64,000 nucleotides of DNA from Incurvaria masculella (Eukaryota > Arthropoda > Insecta > Lepidoptera > Incurvariidae), in the NCBI GenBank assembly GCA_946894095.1, contig OX335659.1, forward strand, positions 1,433,501-1,497,500, read 5' to 3'. The translations under genes were made by a program, and so were the position numbers. How positions within the stretch are numbered: position 1 is the stretch's first letter; the number at the start of each line of letters is the position of its first letter. Below are positions 12,501-27,500 of the stretch, piece after piece. The notes beneath the pieces are model-generated. The model did no database searches and was not told the DNA's origin. It saw only the letters and a list, made by a program, of their open reading frames with translations.

Positions 12501-15500
12501 CTGAATTAAAATGAAAAAGAGCGAAAAAAATTTAATTGAAAGCGATCTACTTCCAAAATTGTTTGCAAAAGGATTGTGAATTTAAATGCGTTGATTGCAT
12601 CCAGGGCGTAAGTGAAGGCACATTTTTGTTACAAAAGCGCTAAAACACATCTTGAAAATGAAAAAAATGAAACATATATTTCATATTGAGCTATATTTGA
12701 AACGCATAAAAATAATAATGAAAATAAAAAAATACATCTTACCCTCCTAAATACACCGACAAAATAAAAGTAAACATCTTACTCTATATTAATAAATGTT
12801 TTTTTAACTTAAATGCTCATTTATCTTATTTGATTGATCGAAACACAACCAACTTATATATATACAACGTTATATATAACATATATCTTTAAACTAAAGC
12901 TAGATCATCAATTAACAAATATCCTTTTGTATTATTTGACGGTTGTGTAAATTTTTACTAACGCCTTTAAAATGAACGAAATCGGCCATAATCACGCCCT
13001 AATAATAAAGATATATGACTGTGAGACAAACCAGCATAAATATCAAGATATATGACTGTGAGACAAACCAACGTCAATACCAAGATAATTGACTGTGAGA
13101 CAAGCCAGCATCAATATAAAGATATTTGACTGTGAGACAAACCAGCGTCAATACCAAGATAAATGACTGTCAGACAAACCAGCATCAATATAAAGATATA
13201 TGACTGTGGGACAAACCAGCATCATCATATATCATCTACATAACTTACATCGTAAAGCAAACGGAAAATAACGTAAAAATGGTCGCATGCAAAGACTGTG
13301 CCCTGCAATTTAATTTAGTATTCAGCGCAAGGTGAGTTTGTTGTTTCATCCACGGAACCCTGCTGCTTCCGGCCGAAGAAAAGCCACCATTACGTACGAC
13401 CGACCACAAGCTCCCTCTACGCCCGCATCAGCGCGTTCGAAAACAAAAATTGCCGCATTCCGTCTCATTATGCGCCGGATAAATGAGCGAGACAAAACAT
13501 CGAGCCCGCCGGCATAGACTGCGCGCTCTAATTGTTCCGTTCTTTTCAATTTTTGCTCGTCTATTTTATTCGTCTCCTATTCCATTATTCGTAGCGGCAA
13601 ACGACGTATTAACGCGGTTATAAAGGCCCACTTCTGTTTGCTCGCTGGATGAGCGTTTGGAATGGTTTTTCGGCGTTACCAGCTGTATAGGGGCGTTATT
13701 GGAAAATGTTGAAATGGGAAGTTTGGGAACGTTTAAATGGACCTTTAAGCGAGGACTATTTTCTGAATTCAAAGCACGTGTTTAGTGTTTGTAAGCAAAT
13801 TAAGTTTTGGGTATTGGATTAGTAAATAAGTAGGGTATTGTAGCAGGAAAGGTTGTGCTGCCTATTTAGGATCCATCTGCCCACTCCATTTGCCTAAATT
13901 ATTAAAACTGTAAAATTTAAAACTCTTTACATCGACGTCGGTGAACACCATATTGGGAAATCCTTATAGACCTGATATTTAGCGAATAATGTCAATCGAT
14001 TAATTATATGGTACATCATATTATTTGATTCAGGTAATATAACATAAATATTCAGGCCATTTCAACAACTTAATCAATTTAGAGTGGAGTGCAAAATCTC
14101 TGGTTAGTATGGTTATCAATCTTCATTGTTCTTCAGGCGAAAAATAAGGACGGATGTATTTTAATTATTAAATGATAACTAATGATATTAGTAAATTAAT
14201 TTGAATATTAGCGTTCAATAGTGTTTTTACTTAATGGGCTGATGAATGTACTTGTCATCTAAATGCCCATTGTTTATTTAATATATCATCCATGAATTAA
14301 ATTATGGTAGTTTTATAACTAACCAATCAAATTTTAAAATAATTGGATATAACTGCTCGTTCATCTAAAATCAATGTCCACACGCAGAAAGAAAAGTTTT
14401 TTTCCTAAACTTTAAGGAAATATCCTATAGACAACATAACTTTTGAAAAGTAAATACAATAATACTATTGTATTATTGTATATATTATTGTGTTGATTAT
14501 CAAAACGCTGTAAACTAATGTAATACGTGGTGCATAATTACAACAACAACAACAACAGTTACAGTTACAACTTACTTCATGGATATTAACCACATTTGAC
14601 CGACGAACCATATTCTTTGTATTTGATAAATTATACCATGTGAAAAACTAGATTTTTTAACTTTATTTTTGGTCGAAAATCCATAGATTATTTTGCAAAA
14701 AGTCAATCAATTCCAAAACCGTGTCTATACGTTCACTTACCCGACAGAAGCTGGTGAAGGAGGTGATCTGAAAAGTAAAAAAAACAATAATTTAAGTCGG
14801 GACATTCTGTTTCAAATTCCAAAATTACTATATTAAAAAAGTACCACTAGGAAAAAAAACACAATAAAAACCAAAAATCTATGAAACTAATTAAATAAAA
14901 AAGAATTTACAAAAAGCTCTGGAACACATTTCATTAATTTCAAGACCTATACATATAAACTATGCATAGAAACGCCAATTATAAATATGTATGCTGCCCT
15001 TAACCCCAACTAAAAATTCACACAACCAGAGACAAAGCTAGCATTCATCCATTTAACTCTCCAATTTGTACAAGAGCAGCCATCACAACGCTTCACACGT
15101 GCCTTACATCGTAACACACGGAATAATATCGCCACAAATCATCAAAATAAACGCTTTTAGTGTGTTGTACGATAGCGACCTCGCGCCGCCCGCGACCCTC
15201 CTGATAAAAGCCCTCCGAAGGCCGCGGTAAATTATTGAGAAGGCCTGACTATACCATAGACACTGTTCGTTCGCTCTCGATGCGTCAGTACGTTCAATGG
15301 GGAAAATGATAGCCTATACAGCCTATACAGGGTGTTAGGTAATTCGATACATTCCTCCTAAGGGGTCGTACTAATGCTAATTTGCAACAAATTAGTCCCA
15401 TAATGTTTTAAAAACTTACGTTTAGCCCTGACGATGCTTCCGTCGTGGGAGGCGAAACATGTCGGCGAAGCACGGCATTGCACACCGGAAAACAGTTAGT

Positions 15501-18500
15501 TTTCAAAACATTATGTACAGCGAAGGTGTAAATCTAAGAACATAAATTAGTCCCAATAAACTGGGCATCGAAAGCTGGCACTTTTTCTACCATAGGAATT
15601 TCGGAATAGCAGAGTTAGTTGACAGATGGAATATTTATTCCAGGCCATCGTATTGAAAAAATATTGACATGAATTGATTTCTAATTTCAAAACCATGGGA
15701 ACGGAATATTTATTCCAGGCCTTGCATCTTATTGAAAACATATTGACATGAATTGATTTCTATTTAAAAACCATTTTAAGGAAGTCGAAGTGTCGGAATA
15801 ACACAATAAGTCTAAAGTCGATCAAGTGAACGAAATATTTATTCCAGGCCTTGCATCTTATTGAAAACATATTGACATGAATTGATTTCTATTTTAAAAA
15901 CCATTTTTAAGGAAGTCGAAGTGTCGGAATAACACAATAAGTCTAAAGTCGATCAAGTGAACGAAATATTTATTCCAGGCCTTGCATCTTATTAAAAACA
16001 AATTGACATGAATTTATTTCTATTTTAAAAACCATTTTTAAGGAAGTCGAAGTGTCGGAATAACACAATAAGTCTAAAGTCGATCAAGTGAACGAAATAT
16101 TTATTCCAGGCCTTGCATCTTATTGAAAACAAATTGACATGAATTGATTTCTAATTTAAAAACTATTTTTGAGGAAATCGAAGTGTCGGAATAGAACAGT
16201 TCGTCTAAATTCGATCAAGTGAACGGAATATTTATTCCAGGCCTTGCATCTTATTGAAAACATATTGATATGAACTGATTTTAATTTCAAAACCATTTTT
16301 AAGGAAGATCTTCTTAAACAATTCATCCCTTTCTGTAGCACCGAAGTGTCGGAATAGCAAGGCCCGTCAACTATTCTCTAGCACCTTTTCTACCATCGGA
16401 ATGTTGGAATGGGTCAGACGAGGGTACGGAAACATTTGAATTCCACACCTCAAGCTTAGCATCACATTGAAATGATTGACATTGATCGATTTCCTTCACC
16501 GAAACGTGATGAAAACCAAAATTCAGATTATTATACAAGCCAATGCGAATGGTTTTTTTGCGTTAAGAACGGCCCGTAATCTATGCTCCCCATACAAACG
16601 TAGTTTACTTATCATTTAAAAACCGCTGTTCCAATTAAATTGATAATTAATATCTAAAATCAGGGAACCAATATCTGTGTTTGCATGCTTTTTTTTTTAA
16701 TCCAAACCGAATCACATGAAAGCAAAAACAAAATCTTCATACTAATTTTGTTTTCTCTGTGGTTTGACTCAGCATACATTTATCGAAAAAACAAAGGCAT
16801 GCAGACACAGATATTTGTTGCCAGATATGTGATACAAATATCAAGTAAATTGCTACAGTGGTTTTCAAATGATTAGTAAACTACGTTTGTATGGGAGGCG
16901 AAATTTTCTGATGCTTACGGGGGCACCTTAAGTTCCTGAATCTTATGAAATGATAACATGAAAAAAAACATGCACAATTTCAGCTAACGTTCTACCAATA
17001 CAGTTAAAAATGTATTAGAAAATGATATTTTTTGCATGGAAAAAAATGCTGAATTCAAGTCTCAAACGTATTATTTTTCAAGTTTGCTGCTGATATTGAC
17101 AGTAACTAACATGCATTTTTATAGAGTGTAACATTATCTACCAATTTAGTTAAGGTTATGTTTAACTTTCTGAAATATCGTTAACGAAACAATACAAAAA
17201 CCGATTTCTGGCTTTATGCGGGTTGGTCACATTTCGAAAGATTTATTTCGAGCTGCTCTAACTGAGCTAGACGTCGGGCTCAGGCTATCACGTTGCAATT
17301 AAAAAAAACCGGCCAAGTGCGAGTCGGATTCGCACACGAAGGGTTCCGTACAAGATTTAACAAAAAAAAAAATTTAACACATTTTTTGTATGGGGCCCCC
17401 CTTCAATTAATATTATTATTTTATTTTACCTATTTGTTGTTATAGCGGCAAAATAAATACACACTCCGTGAAAATTTCAGCTTCCTACCTATTACGGTTC
17501 ACGAGATACAGCCCTGTGACAGGCGGACGGACGGACGGACGGACGGACAGCGGAGGCTTAGTAATAGGGTTCCGTTTTTACCCTTTGGGTACGGAACCCT
17601 AAAAATGGGTCCAAAATGTTTGGGTATAAGAACGCTCTTCAGGACGATATAGGAGATGTTTCGTCTCTTTCTCCGCCCTCGGAATGTCGTAACGGGCGAC
17701 AAGGCCTATGGTTGGACGAGCGCACAGAAATATTTATGTGGTAGAAATTAGGCCTATTACTTTCCGTGAACGGCGCGTTTGTCTAGCGTCGGGTCGTAAT
17801 CCATTGTGAATGTTCATACATAATTTATGTGCTTTGTTGAATAAGGGGCTCAAAAAATAACTCGTTTCGTGTTCCCATCGTGACCGATTGTAAGCACAGT
17901 TTATTCCTTTTCGAACATCAATTATGGACAGGTGAATAATGATTCATAATTGTATTTGCGGATATTTGGTAAGTCCTTCAATGTCATCACGATTATTCAT
18001 TTACAAATTTTATAAGGTCAATAAATATCGTATTGTTTTCTCAACGGTAATGATTTAAAAATATATTTAATAATAATAATTACAAGTATTCAACACTCTT
18101 TCTGTCAGCTTCGGTAGCTCAGTGTGCGACGCCTTGTGGTTTGATAAGCTGGAAGCACCTCTGAGCGCGGTTAGGTTCTGGATGGGTAACCATTTTCAAC
18201 CGTTTTCACGACCAGCCGTGGTTCGGATTCCACGTAAAACTGTAGGTCCCCTTCCTTACTTACTAGGTAGGGTAGGGTTAATCCTGGTATTTTGATAATG
18301 ACTAAATGAATGAAATGCGATTTTGATAACGACGGCAATATGTTTGAATGTTCAATCTTTGCAGTCAATGCCCGCCATGCAGGTAACGCGTTAAATCAAT
18401 GTATGTAGGTATCATCTTAAAGACTGTGTTAGTAGGAGGCATTAATTACGGGAGAAGTATTCTAAATTATGGGTATAAAGCGGGTGACGAAATCAGTAAA

Positions 18501-21500
18501 CGCAATTCCCTAGAATGGTATGTTTTGCTCTGCTCTTTTGGTATGTATGTGATACATATCACATTATTTCATGGAATATTTTATTTAATGTATTCAAGCA
18601 GTGAATGAGATGAGCCCCATTACAATCACCGCCACGATAGGCTAATAACTGATTCAACCAAACCAGGAACGATAATATTGTACCAAATACGCATCGATTT
18701 GTTGTTAAAACATCCAACTGGTTTTAGCTGAGAGCAGCAACAATTGGTTATTCTAATAAACCGGCCAAGTGCGAGTCGGACTCACACACGGTTCCACAAG
18801 GGTTCCGTACCATCGTACAAGATTTAACACAAAAAATCAAGTGTTTTGTATGGGACCCCCCATTATTTTTTATTATTCTTTAGGGTTCCGTACCCAAAGG
18901 GTGAAAACAAAACCCTATTACTAAGCCTCCGCTGTCCGTCCGTCCGTCCGCCCGTCCGTCCGTCCGTCCGTCCGTCCGTCCGTCCATCTGTCCGTCTGTC
19001 ACAGGGCTGTATCTCAGTAACCATAACAGATAGACAGCTGAAATTTTCACAGAGTGTGTATTTATTTTGCCGCCTTAACAACAAATAGGTAAGATTAATA
19101 AATAATGAAAATTAAAGGGGGGCCCCATACAAAAAAAAATATTTTTTTGGAAAAAATCTTTAACGATGGTGCGGAACCCTTCTTGTGCGAGTCCGACTCG
19201 CACTTGGCCGGTTTTTTATTTTACCTATTTGTTGTTATAGTGGCTACATAAAAATAAATACACACTCTGTGAACATTTCAGCTGCCTACCTATTACGGTT
19301 CACGAGATACAGCCCTGTGACGGACGGACGACGGATGGACGGACGGACGGACGGACGGACAGCGGAGGTTTAGTATTAGGGTTCCGTTTTCACCCTTTGG
19401 AGACGGAATCCGAAAAACATAATTACAATACAAAAATACCCGGCCTAATTCATTTCTGTGTTTGGGTTTCTCTGCAATTCTGCTGTCAATTAAAACAAGC
19501 CTCGGTTAGCCCAGTGGTGCAACGCGATTCGATAGATGGGTGACTGTTTTCAACTGTTGAGGCTGGCCGTGATTCGGATTGCGTACTCTATAGGTGGCTT
19601 CTTACCTTTGTAAGAACCTTTATTACTTACTAGGTGGCAACCCAGACCTCTGGTATGCTGGGCAAGTCCCCGCGCCACTAGGCTACGAGCTGCTCGAGGC
19701 TTTCTGACCACTTGTATCCTTAACGCCGCGCAAACAAGAAACAACAATGCTTACCTCCTGGATTCTTGACCTTGTGCCACTGCGCGCAAACAAGAAACAA
19801 ATACTGGCAAGCCAATCGCTTACCTCCTGGATTCGACGGTGCATGGTGACCTTGTGCCACTGCGCGCAAACAAGAAACAAATACTGACAAGCCAATCGCT
19901 TACCTCCTGGATTCGACGGTACACAGTGACCTTGTGCCACTGCACGCAAACAAGAAACAGATACTGACAAGCCAATCGCTTACCTCCTGGATTCGACGGT
20001 ACACAGTGACCTTGTGCCACTGCGCGCAAACAAGAAACAGATACTGACAAGCCAATCGCTTACCTCCTGGATTCGACGGTACACAGTGACCTTGTGCCAC
20101 TGCGCGCAAACAAGAAACAAATACTGGCAAGCCAATCGCTTACCTCCTAGATTCGACGGTGCACGGTGACCTTGTGCCACTGCGCGCAAACAAGAAACAA
20201 ATACTGGCAAGCCAATCGCTTACCTCCTGGATTCGACGGTGCACGGTGACCTTGTGCCACTGCGCGCAAACAAGAAACAAATACTGGCAAGCCAATCGCT
20301 TACCTCCTGGATTCGACGGTGCACGGTGACCTTGTGCCACTGCGCGCAAACAAGAAACAAATACTGGCAAGCCAATCGCTTACCTCCTGGATTCGACGGT
20401 GCACGGTGACCTTGTGCCACTGGTGGTCATCAAAGCGCACCTTCGCTGGCTTGATGTGCATCTCTTGCTTCCCGTTTGCGAGTCCCATGGTCAGTGAGAC
20501 TCCACCGTCCCGCACGGCCAGGTTGAGATAGTCGGCGCCATGACCTGGCCACATTGACATCACTGAGTGGGCAACGATCAATGGTTAGCGCCATATTATG
20601 GATTGTGCGTCTGGCAGCATCTACAGTATGCGCCCTAACAATAAATTGTGAGCTTGCTTGGTTTAAAGTATTTTATATATAAATTTTGTGAGTAAACTGA
20701 GTTACTGACAACGCCCATGGGCTTTGGACTTTTTTAAGAGCTGTGAACCGGTCGATCAGGTGCTTCTTCACATTATTTTTGAATAAACGCACGGTACATT
20801 TTTGGTGGCAACAATAAGTCAGCATCCATGCCCGTGTATTCCACAGTTAATAAAAATAAGCTGATAAGTTTGGTTAACAATATGGTAGCAGTTTTCATAA
20901 AAAAACCTTCGAGCGTGGGTTAAAATGTTCATCAATCAAATACCTGTGTAGAATAGAAGACCATTGGGCTGTCGCGTCTTGAAGTATATAGAGATGGCAT
21001 CTTGTGTGCTGACGATGGGTTCCCCTCCAGTCTGCGTGAGGTCGTACGAGAGGAACTCAGTGCCACGGAACGTCGCCTCTGATGGAGCTTTATCTGTGGA
21101 CAAAGACGTCATGGTTTATATACATATATCTTGCTGGGTCTCTCTGGTCTAGGGTAGTAGGGGATAAAAGTATTCGATATTGGACACCGGGTGGCTAAGC
21201 TCAAACGGCAGTGGGCTGGTCACGTCAGCCGAAGAGACGACGACCGTTAAAGTAACCGTGTCCTACACTGGTGGCCGTGGACAGGCAAACGGAGTGTGGG
21301 AAGACCACCCGCCAGGAGGGAAGACGACATCAAGTGCTTCGGCGGAAAGCCGTGGTTCTGTACCGCTGAGGGCCGGGAGGACTGGAGAAGGATTGGAGAG
21401 GCGTATGTCCAACAGTGGACGCAAACACGCTGACTGAATTTACGGAACGGAGTCTCTGATATTGCTTCGTCTTGTAGTGCATACATAGAGATAGCGACTG

Positions 21501-24500
21501 TCAGTATGCGTAAAGTGTTATTTGAGGAACTCAATCCTCCCACCTACGTTCCCCTCCAGTCTGCGTGAGATTATCTGGGGAAGTTATGACATTGTTAATA
21601 CATACCAAGCATTCCTATAGTAAAATAGTACCCATTTCAGGACTTTTCGAACCGGTTATTATCAGAATCTAGAAAACAATTTAACAAAACTTGCCCCTTG
21701 ACTTAAATAGTGTTGGGAAATATGGTAGAAATTTCATCACCACAATTCGTACTAAGACCAAATAAAATATCTCCAAAATAGAAAAACATTTAGGACCGTT
21801 TAACCTCGCTGTGACCATTGAGAAGGTATTGAGTTTACCAAAGAAAGAGGCTCTGGTGGACCTCATTGACTTTCACTCATCTAAAAAATATCGCCCAATA
21901 GAAGCTTCCAGGAACACGTGGCTGGACCCGAACAAAACACCAACACATGAGTAATTAATAAAATAGTAATTAATCAAATCAATCATCAATCATTTCCAGG
22001 CCTTTCGATGAAAGTTTTCAGTATTCTCCATTCAATTAATTTAACTGAGTAATAGTGAATGGCAAATAATTTCACTATTCCTTCCTGTTTCAGAAGGAAC
22101 AGAAAGCAAGAGGTGACCCACGGCGGGTGTAACGTGAGGTAACCCACCGGAAAGTTATCGACGTGTCCCTCTCGCACCTACGAAGATGTGTGAGCGAGTG
22201 TTCGCAGCAGTTATACCTGAAGCGCCATTAATTAATCAGGGCCCGACCTGCGGACTCGTTACAAAGTTTCGAGAAGTCTCTAGCGCGGAGCGGCGGGGAG
22301 CGGGGTCGGCGGGTGATGCGGGAGGGGGCGACCGAGGCTCGCAGAAAAGTTGCCGTTATTGGAATTCTCTGTATTGATAGAAGTTCGCAAGTTTTATCGA
22401 CTTGTGAGAGGTAATTTACTTTGCGACTTTACGCTGAAAAAGATATGTTCGCTCGTTATTCCTTTTGTGTTATTATATTCAAGATGAGATTGGATAAACA
22501 TATCATCTACAGAGTTTTTTTTAAACTTTACATTAAAACACATTTTATGTCATACCTATCCCTGTAAAGCCTAGGTATATAAGTCTGGAAAAAATCTCTA
22601 CAAAGTATAGTCTAGATCATTTAGAATATAACGTAAAGTGTAAATGTTAGAAGAAAATTATGCTATAATTATCATGGAAATTATTGTCCGCTTTAATCAG
22701 TTAATAATAACATTTTTGATAAGTTTTGTTTTTCTAATCACGCAAAGTCATTATACTCACAAACATATTTCTAATGGCTTACGCAATTTGTTTTAATTTG
22801 AACAGCAACCCCAAAAATTAACAAAACTGATAGTCGATTTAAAAAATTGTTCTAATAAGTAAAAAAAAAGGAAAGATTGAAGCAAGATAGTGGCATTCAG
22901 ATTGCAGTATGAAAGAAATAAATTCTGAAATGGTTTTCAAGGCTTTTATGATAAGGGCTAATGACTCCCGACGAAGTTACTCTGTCGATTTGTCTTTGTT
23001 CGTGGTAGTCGAACTTACGTGGACTAGATGGAAAAAATTTAACAAATAAAATAACCGACTTCAAAGGAAAAGCACTAAAAAATAAAAAATAATTTCCATT
23101 TTTGTAGTTACGATTTCTGTTATTTTTTGAGTCGGCGTCAGCCGGACACGCGCTGCGCCAATCAAGATAAACTAACCTAACCTAACCCAACCTAACCTAA
23201 CCTAACCTAACCTTGGCTGACACCGACTCAAAAAATAACAGAAATCGTAACTACAAAAATGGAAATTATTTTTTATTTTTTAGTGCTTTTCCTTTGAAGT
23301 CGGTTATTTTTATTTTTGTTAAATCTGTTTTTTTATTTGTTTATTTTTTAGTAAATCTGAAGTACACTTACTAATTTGTAGACGTCCTTTCCAATAAAAA
23401 AAGAATCACCGAAATCGGTTGGCGTTATATTGAGTTATTCGTCCATTTGTCCCGCACATCTTAATACAAATTTAAGACTTTTATGATTTTCTCATGGGTA
23501 TCATTGTCAGAACTTAACCAAATTAAAATGGGACCACTTGGGAAGCACTAGCTATCATTTAAAAAAATAATCATCAAAATCGATTCACCCAGGCAAAAGT
23601 TATGAGGTAACAAACATAAAAAAAAAAAAAAAACAAAAAAAAAACATACAGACGACTTGATAACCTCCTCCTTTTTTTGAAGTCGGTTAACAAAGGACGT
23701 ATCCCTGAGTAGAGATGTACTTAAATGAAGAAATTAATGAAAAGAAAATATGCCCGATGCTAAACCAACTGTGTTATGAAGGGCTACATCGTCACCCATC
23801 AAATAAACGTTGCTCTGATGTAGCATATGCTGATATGATACGAGATGGCGCTGATTTCGCGTGTTAATGCAACGTTCCGGCATTTTTTTTAAATAAAAAA
23901 TTACGAGAGGGACACCCGGTAGGAATGACGTTTCTCTCGCTATAGTATGTATTACCTCAAGAAAAACTTTAGTCCTTAAGAGTGTTAAATGAAATGAAGG
24001 CTACATCGTCACCCATCAAATAAACGTTGCGCTGATGTGGCATATGCTGCCCCACTGTCTACGAGATAAATTTTTTCGAAATAAAAAATTACGAGAGGGA
24101 CACCCGGTAGGAATGAAGTTTCTCTGGCTATAGTATGTATTACCTCAAGAAACACTTCAGTCTTTAAGAGAGTTCAATGAAATGAAGGTTACATTGTCAC
24201 CCATCAAATAAACGTTGCTCTGATGTAGCATATGCTGCTCAACTGTCTACGAGATGGCGCTGATTTCGCTTGTTAATGCAGCGTTACGGCATTTTTTCGA
24301 AATAAAAAAATTCGAGTGGGATACCCGGTAGGAATAAAGTTCGTGGTCTAGGGGCTAGAAGACTTGCATTTCATGCGAGAGGTCTGGGTTCAAATCCTCG
24401 CCCTGACATGCTCCACATTCTTTCTCTTTCTGAGTTGGATAAGTGCATTTCGTTACAAATACGAGTTGTTCCATGGTTTGGAACCCATGTAAAACTGTAG

Positions 24501-27500
24501 GTCCCCTTCCCCTGCTAGATGGTAGCCCGCCCGGGTTGGTACCACCGCATTGGATGAAACTATGGTTGAAGCGGCAATGAAAAATTGTTCGTGTTTTACA
24601 TCCAGTTTAATGTAGCCGTGCTCATAAAAGGAAGATCCTGGCATGGCACCTAATTCCTTCGGGAATGTGGTGTATTGGGCTAATATCATAACGGTAGTTG
24701 TGTAATATTAGCTTACCATGTCAGGAAAAAGACTACAGGGTCTTTAAGAGATTTAAATCAAATTTGAATGAGATTAAACACTATTGCTGAGTGCATCGTT
24801 TACATTTCAGTCCCAACGCATTGTATTGCATTACGGACGGAAGTTGACACTAATGCCTGTCTTCTTTTTCACGAAAAAAAGACAAGTGAAGAAAGAGATA
24901 GGTAACATTTCGGCCACAAAAAGGATGAACGTTTTTAGCGACACGTATTCCCGTGTTAATAACGCGATAAGCAACATATTTCTGAGATTATAAATATCAT
25001 TAATTTTTTTCATTTCATTTATTTAAACTTTTTAGTAGTCAAAATACACTAAGTTACGTCACAAAGATCCGCGGATTCGATCAACCCGGTAAAGAAGAAC
25101 CCGCAAAGAAACTTTACGGGCTTACATAACATATTTTCCCATCCAAAATTACTTAGAATCACAACACACTTAGATCTAAATGTAAATGCTATTGCCAAAC
25201 AATTCCTTGGTAGAACATATTAAGGCAAAGAACAAAGAACAATAGAAACAGCAACCCTCAGTTTAATTTAATTTATAGCATTACAAGTATTCTCTCGTGT
25301 AAAAGCCGTCGTTACCTTAACCTATATCCAACTGACTTAAAAACAACAGTCAGTATATACCTGAGTATTTTTTTAATGTAAGCAAGCTGCATGAGGTTTC
25401 TCTTTCCCCCTACATTAGCCTACGGGTCAGTGCGCCCGAATCGATCAGTTTGCTTCATGGCTATTTTAGGAGGCCCATTTGCAGGCACCCTTGTGTTAAC
25501 TTATTCACACATTGTGGATTTTGTTGGATTAGCTGTGCAGGAAAATGTCTTCATTTGAACCTTACTGAAGGGATATCGAAAAATTCGTCTTGTTTTTTCA
25601 TTTTAAGGGTTCCGTACCCAAAGGGTGAAAACGGAACCCTATTACTAAGCCTCCGCTGTCCGTCCGTCCGTCCGTCCGTCCGTCCGTCCGTCCGTCCGTC
25701 TGTCCGTCTGTCACAGGGCTGTATCTCAGTAACCGTAACAGATAGACAGCTGAAATTTTCACAGAGTGTGTATTTATTTTGCCGCTATAACAACAAATAG
25801 GTAAGATTAACAAAAATTTAAAACTAAATGCATAATTTTTTGTACGATGGTACGGAACCCTTCGTGTGCGAGTCCGACTCGCACTTGGCCGGTTTTTCAC
25901 GTTATTTCGGAACTTTCTATAAAAAAGTGCACGGCGTCTTACTAAAAAAGTGCGCAAAGTCTTTACTTTAAACTTAAAAAATACACTTTCACAAAAAAAA
26001 AACAAGTACGATTTAATGTAAGGGATTCTTCCGGTTCGAATAAGTTATTATTTGTAAATGTCACCATGTTAAACGCGGAATAGGGAGAAAATGCACATAT
26101 TCACAGTCTACATTCCAAAAATAAGAACCCACAGATCTTCTAGAAAACTATCGGAAAACTATGGAATGAACTCCCTTCCGATGTATTTCCCCCAAAGTAC
26201 AACCTGGGGTCCTTAAAACATTGTGTGAAGAATGGTCAAACATGGTCCGTTCGTTTTCGCAAATTGAATAAAATCGTTTTCGTAAATTCGAAAACCCATG
26301 GGCGTCGTCGGGCACGCCATATGCCGCGCTTAAGGTTGTCCAACCCGGCGGCCTCAACTTATTTGCGGGCACGGTACAAAACCGTGCTGTTACGCTCTGG
26401 GACCTTCTCTGTTTCTAAGAATAAGACGGGCTCCGTTATGAGGAAGATGCAATCTGTCCACAAAAAAGACAATGTGCATAGTGTATGATTTGGTAAGATT
26501 TACGAAAATTTTAATTTCAAAACGACTTATAGCTAAAAGTAAACCACGACCACTGTAGTCAAAAATCTAACAAAAATCAAATAGATTATAAATCTTGATT
26601 AAACAAGCTATGTCTGATAACTAATCTTTTTAAGATGTTCTTACTTTATCATTGCGTAATCCACCTCCAAAGTAATTGTATAAAACGCGCGAAAAATCCG
26701 AACTTTCGGACGTTATAACTTGTAAACCAAACACAATTTTACAATGCCAATGGTCATCAGACATCTAGTTCAATCAAATAAAGCTATATTGAGCAAAATT
26801 TTGGATCTCTGACAAGAAATATAGGCGTGATCTTCTTTCCCCTTTTGTATGGGGAAATGAGCGGGGACATTAAAAAACCATTTCATTTGAGTAATTAAAG
26901 AAAAATATTAACACAAAATTCAATTTAACCGAATTAAGACATTAATACCTTGTTTAGTTAACAGCGTAAGCAATTAAGAGCAGTTTTACTTTGACCATTG
27001 ACCACAAAGAAAAATATTCTATAATATTCGATACTAAAATATTCTACATCCACCGTTCTTCCATGCTCGCTGGCAGCTATGAAGAAAGTCAGCTATGATG
27101 GAATTCCGCCGGAAGATAGCTCTATTGTTAGATGTTTTAATAATTCCAAATTATTTCAAATTGAACAATACCACTGAAGAAAAAGGAAAGTGAAGAGGCA
27201 ACACGTCGACGCTATACGGTCAAAGTGGCCATATAATTGTGTGGGAATCCGGCGGCCTGTCGTATGCCACACAGTCGAAACATCGCCACCTCGAATGTGC
27301 TTTAAAAATGCGTTCGTCTAGTCATTTCCCACCCACACAGACGCCCCAAACGTCTGCGACTATGTTTTGCATGTGGCATGTACATTTAAGTTGGATTGGT
27401 AGTTTTTGAAAATTAGAGACAGCGGCTCTCATAGAAGGCGCGTAAGATGGCATATCTCATTCCTTTTTATCGACCGATCCTTTTAGCTGTCGACAATATT

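Noticed and set aside
18863..19088. Protein with repeated DGRT or SVRP motifs
   Set aside because: It is a translation of the CCGT microsatellite inside family L elements; the same appears at 25598-26005 and 17499-17702.
19749..20420. CRISPR-like regular array
   Set aside because: Units are repeated in full with no unique spacers, the unit is exon-derived, and the genome is eukaryotic.
24340..24430. tRNA gene
   Set aside because: It has A- and B-box-like words but no acceptor-stem pairing and continues into a shared SINE body.
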